Below are positions 41,517 through 53,475 of a stretch of 64,000 nt of DNA, in pieces; the first letter of the stretch is position 1; the number at the start of each line of letters is the position of its first letter. Origin of the DNA: Plectosphaerella cucumerina (taxonomy: Eukaryota; Ascomycota; Sordariomycetes; Glomerellales; Plectosphaerellaceae); the NCBI GenBank assembly GCA_020746995.1, contig JAGPXD010000002.1, positions 4,464,001-4,528,000 on the forward strand, given 5' to 3'. The translations under genes and the position numbers were made by a program. Under the pieces are notes generated by a model, which was given only the letters and a program-made list of their open reading frames with translations, did no database searches and had not been told where the DNA came from.

Positions 41517-44270
41517 ATGTCGAACCCTCGAGGCCCGCCTTTCCCGCAGAAGCAGGCCGTCATGACGTCCAATCCCTTCCAACCGCTTGCGAATGCGGCC
41601 CAGAGCCCTCTGCGCCCTGCGCGGCCAGATCTCGTCGCTCCAGCAGCTTCCAGCACAGCCCCTCCGGGCAGCGATCGCGCCCCGAGCCAGGTATCTTCGA
41701 CGAAGAGCAAGAAGAAGAAGAGCGGTCACAAGAAGAGACGTGGGAGGAGAAAGTCATTCGCTATCCTGCCCGAGGAATCGCATGACGAGGCGGCCGAACC
41801 CGAGCGTACTCCCCAACGACCGGAGCTCTATCTGCAGACGAGTGGAAACTTCAGCAACACGAGCATCGACAGCCAGACTCTGCTGGACCACCGGTATGTG
41901 CGAACGAAGAGATACTCGCCCTCGGTGGTGTTATCTCCCCACGTGTGCTGACAGCTTATCGCGACTTCTAGCGACCAGCAACCTATGCGAATTCGGAGGA
42001 ACTCGACCCTCGCGGCGCTTGGATCCTCGCTCTCTGCGGCTCCCCAGGTCGGCAGCCGGCTGCGATCCGTCTTCGGACATGCTCCGGACAGCGGTGACGA
42101 CGATCAACAATCGGAGGATGAAGGGGCACCTCTCCTGTCGCGTTCCGCTCAACGAACGGCGACAGCACCGCTTCTCGGTTACGGAAGCTCACAACCACGG
42201 CTGAGCCGTCGAGGTTCGAGCAGGTCATCCCGCACCAAGCGCCAGAATGCCTTCTCGAGCAGCGCCTACAACAATGTCAACTACCCACCTTCCATGCCCG
42301 GCTCTCCGAGGCTCGGAGGTCCATCTGGCATGGACTTGATGTTCCAAGACGTCATGATAGACGACATGCACCGCTCCCCACACGGTAGCTACCATGATCA
42401 CCACTCCGACCACGAGGACAGAAGCGAGACTTCCCCTGGCATGACCCGGAGGAAGACCATTCCCAACGCTCTCTCAGCCGAGGCAGACGTCTGCTTCCCC
42501 ACTGGTGTCTCGGAGCTTGGCGAGGAGGAGGATCACATCCAAGCATCCGAGTTTCGTCGGAGGCCCAAGAGGCGGAGGAAGCCCTGGCCTGATCTGTCCA
42601 TTCTCGATGAATGGAGTCGCATGGAGAAGGAGGACCGCAGTGACGAGCGGAGGGTCAAGCGCATCACCGAGCCTCAACTCATCAACGGCCGCCTTCGTAC
42701 GGTGCACCGCGGTTGGATGCGCACAGAGGAGGACGCTCCCTACAGGTTCACCTACTTCAACGAGGAGTTCCAGAGCACCATTCACAGTCAGACTATCTCG
42801 GAGCTGGTCCAGGCTGGAGGCAACTTCCAGGAGCTATTCATCCCCGAACCCCGCATCCTCTCCGATTCGAGCAGCGACGACGAGACTGACGCCGAAGACG
42901 TCTCGCCTCTGGGGTCTACCTTGCACCACGAATCGACGAACGGCCAGAACGGTGTTTCTGCCCTCTCCACCCGCCAGAGCTCAGTCGTCCATCCCCCTGT
43001 GGCTGCAGACGAGGCAGTGCCGCGAGAGAGCCAGCCTTCACCTGATAAGGACAGGGTTACGGGCGAGAAGAACTCCAAGGGCAGCTCACGCACCGGCTCT
43101 GGGGTTCCCACGCCGACACGCGTTGTGTCACCGCCTCCACGCACGGCAACCCAGGAATCCGCCCCGCCGCCAGAGAAGCCGCCCAAGCAACCACGGTACG
43201 GCGAGCGGCCGGTGTGGTGGCTCGACGTGCTGTGCCCGACCGAAGCCGAGATGAAGGTGCTGTCCAAGGCCTTCGGCATCCATCCCCTGACAGCCGAGGA
43301 TATCATGGTGCAAGAGGCCCGCGAGAAGGTCGAGCTCTTCAGGCACTACTACTTCGTCAACTACCGCTCCTTCGACCAGGACTCTCAAAGCGAAGACTAC
43401 CTCGAGCCCGTCAACATGTACGTCGTCGTCTTCCGCGAGGGTGTCCTCAGCTTCCACTTCTCCATGACCCCCCACCCAGCCAACGTGCGCCGCCGCATCC
43501 GCCATCTCAAAGACTACCTCATCGTCAACCCTGACTGGATCTCGTACGCGATCATTGACGATATCACCGACGTCTTCGGCCCGCTTATTCAGTCCATCGA
43601 GGACGAGGTCGACGACATTGACGACGCCATCCTCAAGCTTCACTCGTCCAGCGAGGAGCGCATCAAGGACGGCGTGCCCTACAGCGAAAAGGAATCCGAT
43701 GACGGCACCGTCGTCGGCTCTGGCGGCGACATGCTCCGTCGCGTCGGAGACTGCCGCAAGCGCGTCATGAGCCTCTACCGCCTGCTCGGCAACAAGGCCG
43801 ATGTCATCAAGGGCTTCGCCAAGCGCTGCAACGAGCGGTGGGACGTCGCTCCCCGCTCCGATATTGGCCTGTACCTCGGCGACATCCAGGACCACATTGT
43901 CACCATGACCTCGAACCTGAGCCACTACGAGAAGTAAGCCCCATCGCCACCATCCTTGTCTTGCCTCGACAATTTGAACTAACACCCCACCAGGATCCTC
44001 GCCCGCTCACATGGCAACTACCTCGCCCAGATCAACATCCGCATGAACGAGCGCTCCGAGCAGACCGCAGACGTCCTCGGCAAGCTCACCGTCCTCGGTA
44101 CCATCGTCCTGCCTATGAACATCATCACCGGTCTCTGGGGCATGAACGTCTGGGTTCCCGGCCAGGAGTACGAGGGCGACCTGACATGGTTCTGGTGCCT
44201 GACCGCCGGACTGCTCGTTTTCGGCCTGACCTGCTACATCATCGCCAAGCGCGTCTACAAGATCGTGTAA
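41517..44270 (+). CDS. CorA-family magnesium transporter (Alr1/Mnr2 type)
   Basis: This predicted Mg2+ channel or transporter sits in the plasma or vacuolar membrane. Exons 41517-41893, 41972-43933 and 43994-44270 encode 871 aa. The long cytosolic N-terminus holds a strongly basic run near residues 63-80 (KSKKKKSGHKKRRGRRKS) and Ser/Pro-rich linkers. The CorA domain starts around residue 540 (VWWLDVLCPTEAEMKVL) and includes FSMTPHPANVRRRI. Two C-terminal helices flank the hallmark Gly-Met-Asn at residues 829-831 in GLWGMNVWVPGQ. The extended N-terminus resembles yeast Alr1, Alr2 and Mnr2. I cannot decide plasma membrane versus vacuole from sequence. The last exon encodes both membrane helices. 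Confidence 0.93.
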
Positions 44271-45115
44271 CGGGTCACAGTCGTTGCCCTGTACACGTCT
44301 ATTTCCAGCTCCTCAACCCGGCTGGAGTCTCCTTGGCTTGTCGTTGTTTCACTAGTCTCTATTTTTGCAGGCGCCGCCGCCGAGAATCATGTCAGCGGGT
44401 CGGGGTCATGGCGTTCAGCGTTTGAAGGGTTCAGCGTTTGAAGGGGACACAATTTCGCCAAGAAGCACCGGTTGGATAGACGTCCTCTAGATCCAAATAG
44501 CAACAATCGAAGTGATCATGTTCAAAAAGCAGCCAAGAGACTCGGCTGGGAGAAGTTTCATTATTAGCCTGTGGCTGGTGGCCAAGCTGGCTATGATTAC
44601 CCTACACCATAAACGCCCGTGAAAGCCCAAGGGCCTTGTGAGGGTGGCCATGTGAGGGTGGAGGCACCCATGAGCCTGGACAGCTCACTGTACAGGCGAC
44701 ACCCTTCTTCAAGCCTATGTACAAAGAAGAGGGATGGTATGGCGGGATGCCGCCGAGTGGGGGGGTATGTAGCGAAAAACGATAAAACGACCTAGCCTGC
44801 GCTTGATGCTGACGCAAGTGTGGTCGTGGCGGAGCGTGAAGGGAGGAACATGGCGTGTTCAAGTTCCCTGTGGCCGCTGAAACGTGCCGAAGAAGAAAAG
44901 AGGCCCAGTCAAGGGATAAGGGTGCTTCGCGTCCCCACTGGTCTCTCTCTGCCTGCCGAAACGCCTTGAATGCTGTGTATGCCGAAAAAGTGATGTAAAA
45001 ACCGCTGAACGGCGGTATAATGATGCGGTGCTCATGATGCATAAAAATCCTGAAGGCGACTTGAAAGTCGAAGGGCGGGAGGCGGGGTGACGGTCTTCGT
45101 GGCGAGATCCGAGAC
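44271..45115. other. Convergent 3' intergenic region
   Basis: About 845 bp between the stop of the CorA gene and the stop of the minus-strand nif1 gene. Minus-strand frames here are open but lie beyond the nif1 stop and look like untranslated sequence. A short direct duplication (ggcgttcagcgtttgaa then ggttcagcgtttgaa) is seen near 44,410-44,442. Confidence 0.55.
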
Positions 45116-47447
45116 CTACGAGGTCTCGACGGCCGAGTTGCCCGTGTTTGCCCTCTTGATGCCGAAGATATTGCGTGTCCGAGACTTGCTGCGCGGCTTC
45201 CTTTCCTTCTTCGACGAAGCCTTGCCATCGTCAAGATATTTGGCCTTGTGGATCCTGATAGTTCAATAGTCAGTTCCTGCTCTCTTGATATCGGGGGACT
45301 AGCACCAGGCGCATACCAACTGTTGCCCACCATGCTCATCCCTTTTGCCTCAGCATCCCTGTAGAACTTTGCGGCCTTCTTTAAATCCTTCTTGCAGCCC
45401 ACGCCCTGTGCGTAGCAATAGCCAGCTTCCGCCATGGCATCGGCATCACCCCAAGCTGTTCTTTGATCAGTACTGTCCCGGTTCAGTGGATAGGGGCCAA
45501 CTTACAGCCGGCAATCTCGAAGCACCGGAGGCCCAGAGTCTTGTCCTGCTCGATACCCCATCCGTTCATGTGGCTCACGCCCAGTTCGTAGATGCTCAGG
45601 GCGAACTGGGCCTTTCGGGTCCTGTTTTCGATCTTATCGACAAACTTGCCCTCCTTCGCGTGCCCTTCGTCGTCCGCAATCTCGATGCTGGCACCTTCGG
45701 CAGCCTTCCTGAGCCATTCCACGCCCTCTTTCTGGTTGGGCCGCATGCCCCAGCCATGTCTGCAAGCCAAAGCGTAGAGCAGCATGCCAGTAGGATGGTT
45801 CATCTTTGCGGCGTGTCGCAGATGGTAGGTGGACTCCTTGACCGACCCGTTCTCGTGACATTCGATGCCCTTGGCCAGGTGCTCTTCGGCGGTCATGTCA
45901 GCGGTGGTCGGGGCGTTCGAAGCTTGCGACTTGGGCGGCCTCAACGTGCTGGCCGAGTCTGACGTCGTTGCCGATACGGCCGTATTGAGCCTGGCGACGT
46001 CATGCAGTGGTGAGTTCAAAGGGCGCCCCCGTGGGCCCTCATCCGAGATACGGCCGCCCTCAGTCGAAGGCCGGCTCGGGCTCGGTGATGGCTGCAATGT
46101 TAATGCGTTGCGTTCCATGCTCCGCTTCCCCAGGCTGAGCTCATCTGGTCCTGGGCCGCTGGATGAACTGGAAGGCCGTGTCGGCGGCGAGGGAGGTGCC
46201 CCGCGCACGGTTTGTGCGTTCTTTGGTTGCTCCCGCTGAGAGGCAGCCTGAGCTTGCTGCTGCTCGAGGGGGACTGATCTCTGGATGGTCTTGCCTCGAG
46301 GGAGCGTAAACTTGGAATAGATGTACGAGGGTGCGGCTCTCCCGTCCTCGACCGACATGTCGGGGAATCCTTCGCTGTTCATGCTGATGGGCGTGTGTGC
46401 CGTGTCGTCCGCAAGCACAAACGAGGCCTGGGTATCCGAAGAGGTCTGTCGTGTAGGTGTTTCCGGCCCTGGCGTGCCTGCGCGGCTGAGCGGGCGGGAG
46501 AAGTTGAAGGACGGTCGCGGAAGAGGCACGGAAACATCAGAGCTGATCGAGGCAGATCTGTGGTAGTGGTGCGAGTTTCTACCCGGGGACATGGCAGGGC
46601 GAGCGGGGAAGGCCTCGCTGCTGGAGGAAAGCTTGCGAGGAGGCAGTGAATGGAAAGAGGCGCCCATGGCAGCGTCCTCGTCGGTTGGCTCCAGCGGAGA
46701 TGATGTGGCACTTGATGATCGCTTGGTGAACATGGGTCGTGGCGGAGCAAGTCCTGGGCCATCAAAAGAATGCTTCTTGACTCTCTCGGGCGATCCCATC
46801 ATCTGGAAGGACTGTTGTGACGTCGGCCGCGGCACAGAGCCGTCCTTACGAGGGGATGATGCCCGAACTGAACGATCGTCTGGGTGTGCGCTGTCCAAGG
46901 CGTCAGGTGACTGCTCCCGGCGAGCACCGAAGCTCGTGTCGATTTCATCGATTTGGCCCAGTTGGCGACCTCGAGTCAGGCCGCCGTCGTGCAGCGGCTG
47001 TGGTGGCAAGGGAATTCCGTCGTCGGGCGTGGGCGGGATGCGGCTCATGCGCGGATGCATCGACTTCGGCCGCTCGGTGTGTTCGTCAACCTCGGTCCTG
47101 AGACCCAAACCGGCGTGGAATGGCTCGGGGGTCTGGCTGCCGTCGGAGCCGGAGTCCTGGGACATGGACCTGAAGTAATCTGAGCGGCCCTGCTGGATCA
47201 GTGGGCTCTCCACGGTCAGTGGCGGCAGGCGACTCATTCGCTTCCCGGCGTGATCGGCAGCATCCTGGAGTTGGCGAGCCAGGAGGCGACTCTGGAGGGC
47301 GAAGGCGTCGAGTGGTGAGAGTTCGGGGGGAACGTCGCCGGCGATGTGAAGGCGCGGTGATCGCAGCGGCCTGGATACAGAGGATAAGTTGGAGGCGCTC
47401 GACTTGGAGCGCAGGTCCAAGAGGCTAGGCCTCTGCTGCTGCGTCAT
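45116..47447 (-). CDS. nif1: Sel1-repeat protein, Nif1-like (Nim1-interacting mitosis inhibitor type)
   Basis: This Sel1-repeat protein resembles Schizosaccharomyces pombe Nif1, which inhibits mitotic entry through the Nim1/Cdr1 kinase. Minus-strand exons 47447-45506, 45455-45317 and 45254-45116 encode 739 aa. About the first 530 residues are disordered, rich in Ser, Pro and Arg, with many S-P sites suggesting phospho-control. Sel1-type helical repeats fill about residues 540-690, for example LAKGIECHENGSVKESTYHL, ALACRHGWGMRPNQKEGVEW and GYCYAQGVGCKKDLKKAAKF. Introns 1 and 2 interrupt the repeats but keep the frame. The C-terminus is basic and ends in AVETS. The upstream in-frame TTG is not taken as a start. 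Function is by family only. Confidence 0.85.
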
Positions 47448-50400
47448 GGTGAATGTCGCAGATGTGTATGGATATATCAAGCTCGCATTCGCAGGGAAGT
47501 GGTTGATGGGGTCGAGATATTGGAGGAGATGTGCCGGTGACCTAGGTAGGATCGAGTCGTCGGATTTCGGCCAGGGCGGTCGTCGGCGTCGTGCGTGGTT
47601 TGAGTATGGTTCTGCTTGGGAATCGCGATAGTGTATGCTGAACGGGTGGAGGACGTGATGCGAAATGGCGGCTGGAATCCAGATGCGCTATTGAGCGTGT
47701 TTCGGCCGTCAAGTCGGTATGTCGTCAACGCCCAGCAGGGATGCTGCGGCCAAACGAAGGCCAAACAAGAAGAAGAGGGGGGCCGAGGGGGCAGTGCGGC
47801 GTGTGGCTCAAAGGAATGTTCGGAGCAGGCGCATGAAGATGAGGTCAGGACCAAGCTTAGGGGCCCGTGGTGCGGAATGTGTCCAGAGAAGGGGGCGCGA
47901 TGGATCAGACGCCGCGCTTGCGTCAGTGGCAGTCGGTGGTGGAAAGCAAGAAGCCGGTCTAGGAAGACGTGTTGGGTGGTTTGGAAGGTTGAGGAAGGCG
48001 TGTTCGTGTTGATGATACGTAGGTTTGAGTTCAGGTTTGTGGTTTGGTCGGGCTTTGGGCGCAATAGTGAGTCGCTGAAACGAATCGAGGCCGTTGGAAG
48101 GTGCAAACGAGCGTGGGCAGCAGGCGAACGAGAGACGGGTGAGGCGAGAGAATACGAGTCGTCGGAGGGCAGGTAGGCACTGGCTGGTACTGGACGGGAT
48201 AGAAAGGGCGGGCCCTGGCTGTCTTGGTGAATCGGTCGGTCCAGCGGCTTCACCTGCTCGTGACAATGGACAATGCCCAAGGAGCGAGAGGTTGAGGGGG
48301 AAAGTGACGGAGAGGAGTAAGAACGAAGAGCGGTCGCTGCGCCAGCAACAGGGACGATGAATGACTGAATGGACGGGATGGGGCAGGCTCGGTTCGTTGT
48401 TACTGTACCAGGCCTTGCAGAATACGAGGGCAATGTCGGTACATTCATGGAAAGCGTGGAGTACCAGGGGCGGCCGCTATTTGGCAGCGGGGATGACACG
48501 TACCTCGGGTACCTTTACACTGTACAAGCACCCGACCCGACGTCCACCAGCCAGACGGGAGGGTCCAGAACAAAGCCCAGGGGGGCACTGCCAGTGGAGG
48601 CAGGAGACACTGAACGGTGGAATGGGGAAAGGGAGGAAGCCACGCTCAGGGGAGGGGGGCCACTGGAAGCTGGAAGGCCACAGGGGACGGGAGCCACACG
48701 ACCACCACTGTGACTAGGCCAACCAGAACAAGACAACGGCAGAACGGGTGAGGCCTGGGCCTGGCCCGGACTGGCAAGATGTGGATGCATGGGTGGATGC
48801 ATGCGGGACGTCGACAGGGGACGCCTCAGGGGTCGTGTGTCAGCGACAGGCCAATGAAGCGCGGGGTGCGGCCCCTCATCTCGGCCCCGGGCCCCAGGCT
48901 TCATCTCAGGTTAGAGCCACTTGTAGACTGCGGACCATCGAGGCCGCTTAGCGTGTTGCACAAGGCCCAGAAGACGCCGTGGCAGCCACCGCGATGGCAT
49001 GTCTGGGGTGCAGAAACCCGATCCGCGACCTCGCCCGCTAACATCGCTTCTACCCATTCTCCCCCAGGGATCATGCTGCCCCTGAAAACTCTTGAAGCCT
49101 GCCCGCTTGTTGATGCTCCTGCTGCCGCTGGCTGTCAATTGCCCAACGTCAACGTCACGGCCTGACGTCCTCGCCTCTGTTCATGCTGCGGGCCCAGGGC
49201 CCTCCCATCGAGATCAGATGGCGATCGCCAGACCACAGCTCTGCCTCCAGTGTCGTCGTCATCCACTCATCAACCTGAAGAAATAGCCATTCGCCACGAC
49301 GCCGCATCAGCCTCCTCGCTGTCGACTCTAATCCGGGCGTGGCTCTGCGCTCCAGCTTGGAAAAAAATAGCTGCGCGCAGCCTCCCAGCTGGATGGGACG
49401 GGGCGGGATGGGATGGGCCTGTTGCTTCAGCTGCCTGGATGAAAGATCGGAGGCCAAGCACCCGAACATCGGGCGAGAAGCTTGTGGAGGGAACGGCCCT
49501 CGAGTTGGCTGGCCGGGCCCTACAAAAATATCTTTACTTCCCAAGTGACATGTTTGCTCGCAAGCGGGCAGAGTCTTTTCAGCTCCACGGTCACGAGAGG
49601 CAAGCCACATCAACCGTCATTTGCCCGCCAGCACGCGAGTCGAGGCCATCCCTGGCGCATGCCAGAAGCGTCCCTTCAAGTCTTCTAGACTGCGTGGCCC
49701 CCTTACTAGACCGTGCGATGGGCCCCCTTTTCCAACGCTTGTTCCATAGATCATAGCAGGCAGGTTAATCTGTAGGGCCGGGAGACGCCAGCGAGAAAAC
49801 GGGCCAAGATCCCCATTCCACGTCTGTCACGAGTCCCCCTTCCCTGACTCGGAAACACTTGCAGTTGCAGCGGAAGACCGGCCCATCGTCAGAGCACCCA
49901 AGGGCACTTCTTGTGCTCGACACTGGTGCCACACCGCACAGTCGCGTCCGATGCAGGTCCGGCCGGCGCTCCATATGAACTCCCCCGTCTGTGCAACGGG
50001 TCCCTGCTCCGGAACGTCGACCCGTCCGCTTCACGTGTCTTCGCCGCCAGCTAGCCAGCTAGCTTGCCTCTAGACTTCTAGAGTGATCAATTTTTTCACT
50101 TTTCACTGATGCAACATGGCGGGTGGTCCCCGAGTTGCATCCCTAGGGGACCAAGGGACCTTGGGAACTCGACCCTTCGACAACCATCCGTCCGGGGCGG
50201 ATCGCACCTCAATTGCCGTGGAGCAGTATCCTGGCCTCCGAGTCGTCGCCTCGCTGGCCAAGTTGCCCGAGCTCATTTCGTTGTTTCGAGCCCCCCCTGT
50301 CCCTCCCGACTCCCGCTGCAGGTACCCTTCTTTGCATGTGCTTGCCCCCCTCCCTCTGGCTGATGTTTTGCTTGGTACGATGATTTTTCTTCTTCTGCCA

Positions 50401-51755
50401 TGGAGTCTTCCACAGCATCTGGTGTTCCCCGACCCAGCGCATGGTTAGAGGCCACCTTTGTCAAGTTCCACGCGCCGTGTAGTAGAAAAAGCAAGCAGGT
50501 ACCCGCCTCCCGGAGTGGCCATGCAGGTCCCGTCTCCTCTCGTGACATCGTCGCCCTCTGTTCCCGCTGCGGAACTCCGTGTGGTCCCCTTGCGATGCAC
50601 TATGTACATTTTATTGGACAGGCATCCATCTCCATGAGCCCTCATTTCCAGACTCGGCCCTGCAGCCCACCCGTTGTGTATAGCAACGGTCCGCCCCCTG
50701 ATGCAACAACATCCGCATCCAATGCGACAATTCAAAGAAAACAAAAGACGGTCGAGCCGGGTGCACGTCCCGTCGTTCAATCGACATCATCCCGATATGC
50801 TGCCCAATGGCCGCTCTCAGGTTGAGCTGTGCTCCCGGACTGACGCAGAGACACGGATCTCTCTCCTGCCATGTTTCAGACGATCCAGCAAACCGCCTCC
50901 GCCATTCGCTGGGCCAGGAGATGGGACTCGGACTACCCGCAACTCGCCTCACGCCAAATTCACCCCTTAACCACCTCTGAACGTTGCCTCATCTGGTTGG
51001 CGGTAGCAATGGACATCAACAAGTGCGAAGCAATAGCTCCAGTCGACTCATCACCTGCATACGATGCGCCTTCATAAAGCCGTTTCTATAGCGTCGTTTG
51101 GCTTGGCCTCGGAAATTACCTGCGGTGCAGCTGACGGTCCCGTACTAATAGTGTTCCGGCTTAGACCACAGGAACCATTTCGTGGGGCCGACTTGAAAGG
51201 CTAAGCTTTTTTGTATTTCCACTTGCCGAGCAGCAAATGCTCGTACGGAACAACACTGACATGACGAGCCTACTTGCTGCCCGGTATTTGGTGCTTGTTG
51301 TCAAGCCCAGATCCGTTGATAGACCTCGTCTGGATTTTTCCGCCGCCCAAGAAATTGCAATTGAGGTCCGGGGACCCCGAGGTCTTGCCAAAAACAAACT
51401 CCCTACGCCAGGCTGGTCCGGGTTCTCCAGAACATGGTCCGCCGTTGCCCTGATCATTTAATGCATGACCTTGCGTGCGCTCAGCTCGCAGCCTTCTTGC
51501 CCCTCTCCGCGACCCAATGCCAGACCACATTTGCATCAGGTGCGGCCTCTGTTCCCCCGCATTCATCCACCGCGATGCTCTGCTCAACGTGCCCATCCGA
51601 TCCGTCACTCCATTGGTCGTATTCGGGGGGGCAAGTGGCTCCTCATATGATCAACCGCTGCCATGATTCACTGGTTCCGAGTGATGTAGGACAGCTGTAT
51701 CCATCCGCTGCTTGCTCCGCTTGGGCTGAGGGCCCCAGGAAGACTCCTGGACCAC
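47448..51755. other. 4.3-kb intergenic region upstream of nif1
   Basis: No gene is recognised. On the minus strand a frame runs from an ATG at 48,448 to a stop at 47,477, ending 29 nt before the nif1 ATG in a different frame. Its translation is Pro/Ser/Arg/His-rich and unlike any family, so I read it as leader. From 48.5 to 51.7 kb there are short frames on both strands with GC-rich and GA-rich tracts and a run of tagc/ctag words near 50,046-50,085. It may contain an unrecognised non-coding transcript. Confidence 0.45.
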
Positions 51756-52786
51756 TCAACGCCCGAATTGAGCACGCAGAGCCAATATCTGTGCGCGCTC
51801 GGCCTCGGGAAGTCTGTTGATAGTATCCATAGGAAGTGCGAGAACTTGCTGCACGAGCGCATCGGTGTTGGGGTCACCCGACGCAGCTGCCGGCGGTGGC
51901 GGAGCGGCATAAGGAGCGGGCTGGCCATACGGCGCCGCCGCGACAGGCGGAGTGTTGGTGACTCCGGCCGGGGGGGCGGGGGGGAATCCAGGGGCGGCCT
52001 GCTGCGGGTAGGCGACTGGCGGAGCCTGGGTCGGGGGTGCGGCGATCCCGCCGTCAACAACAGACCGGATAGCGTCGGGGGAGACAAGGCCCATCAGCAG
52101 CAAGGCCTGGAAGACGGCGTACGACAGTTGCGGGGCTTGCGAGAGCAGCTCGGTGGCCCTGGCCGGGTCGTTTGTGGCCAGTGCCTTCATCTGGGTGAGG
52201 ATATCGAGAAGTTGAGAGGGAGGGAGTGTGTTCAGGGTGCGTGAGATGGCGTCCGTTGCTGTGACGTTCGGGGGCAGCTCCTTGCCCGGGGGCAGAGGGG
52301 GCAGGGAGCTTGATTGAGATGTTGCGCCTGCAGGCTGGCCATATCCATTGCCGGCAAAGGAGCCAGTGTCGCGGCTGTGTGCGTCATGCTCGGGTTCGGT
52401 GCCAGGCTCGTTGGAGAAGTCCACTCTTAGCTTGCGGCCCATGGTCTCGTAATCGTTCAGGTTGCGGACCGCAGAGGCGGCAGAGTCTGCGCAAACAAAT
52501 GTCAGTCAAAACAATGGCTGCGACTACTTCGCGGTGCCTTCCACTCACCGTGATCCGGATATTCTGCGAAGCCGAATCCCTTAGGGCGGCCCGTCTCACG
52601 GTCGTATACGAGTCGAAAGTTGACGACCTTTCCGGCGCTGCTGAAGATGTCGCTGATTTGTTCCTCAGACAGTCCTGTTTGCAAGCACGAATTAGCTGAA
52701 TATCCACAATGGCGCCAATTGAGCAGAATCTACCTACCGTACGGGATGTTGCCAACAAAGACAACTCGAGATGCAGTCTTGGACAT
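51756..52786 (-). CDS. RNA15: Cleavage stimulation factor 64-kDa subunit (CSTF2 / Rna15)
   Basis: This nuclear RNA-binding subunit of the pre-mRNA 3'-end cleavage machinery recognises U/GU-rich downstream elements. Minus-strand exons 52786-52738, 52674-52549 and 52486-51756 encode 301 aa. The N-terminal RRM has RNP2 VFVGNIPY (about residues 9-16) and RNP1 KGFGFAEY (about 48-55), followed by the hinge, which contains LLDILTQMKALATNDPARA (binding site for the Rna14/CstF77 partner in the family). A Pro/Ala/Gly-rich linker leads to the C-terminal three-helix domain (ALVQQVLALPMDTINRLPEA and on), which binds Pcf11 in relatives. It is divergent from ERV46. Confidence 0.95.
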
Positions 52787-53475
52787 GGCGCAGGGAAGAA
52801 TCTCCCAGCTATTTCGCGGAGCGTCTGGTCTCTTGAGTCGAATGGGCGTCGACTTGAACTCGATAGGGGTTCGCTGAAGTACTTGCGAATAGAGCGCTGC
52901 GCTTCACGGACGCAGTTGGCGGGCGAGATTGTGATGGTTCGAAATCGAGGTCGAAGTTGTAGGGTGATCTACACTCCGAGGCTGAAGCCGCGAAAGTCAG
53001 TTGAAAGATCCAAGAAGGCACGGGCCATCAGCTCTCTATCTTATCGGAGCTCGGTTACCCCCCGCTGAAGGTCCCCAATGGGAAGGTGGCCGCGCGCCTG
53101 TCCAACCGACCGCGCCTGGACCCCTGGGCCCTGCCCGCAACGCCCGTACCGGCCGCTGGTGACATCGCCCGAAAAAGCGAATGTGGCCTTTACTGTACGG
53201 AGCCTCTCCTCAGCCGCCCATCCCCAGACTGCAATTTGGAGCGCACGTCGTCAGAACGTCTCCGAGCAGCTCAATCGCCTTCCTGCCGCCTTCTTTTTTC
53301 CCCTTTGATTTCACTACTTTGCCCAATTCGCCAGATCCCAAGCGACAAAAGGAGCTCTCGGGTCTTCTGTGCTGCCGTTGTGCCTTGTCGCAGGCTGACC
53401 GGCACCTTTCATCAGCTTCTTCCTTCGCAGCATTACCAGTAGTCTGAGACAGGGAACTGCCCCTCCGAAATCGCA
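52787..53475. promoter_or_regulatory. Divergent promoter RNA15/ERV46
   Basis: About 690 bp between two divergent start codons. It includes a T-rich stretch near 53,290-53,320 on the ERV46 side, likely its leader. No additional gene is seen. Confidence 0.5.
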
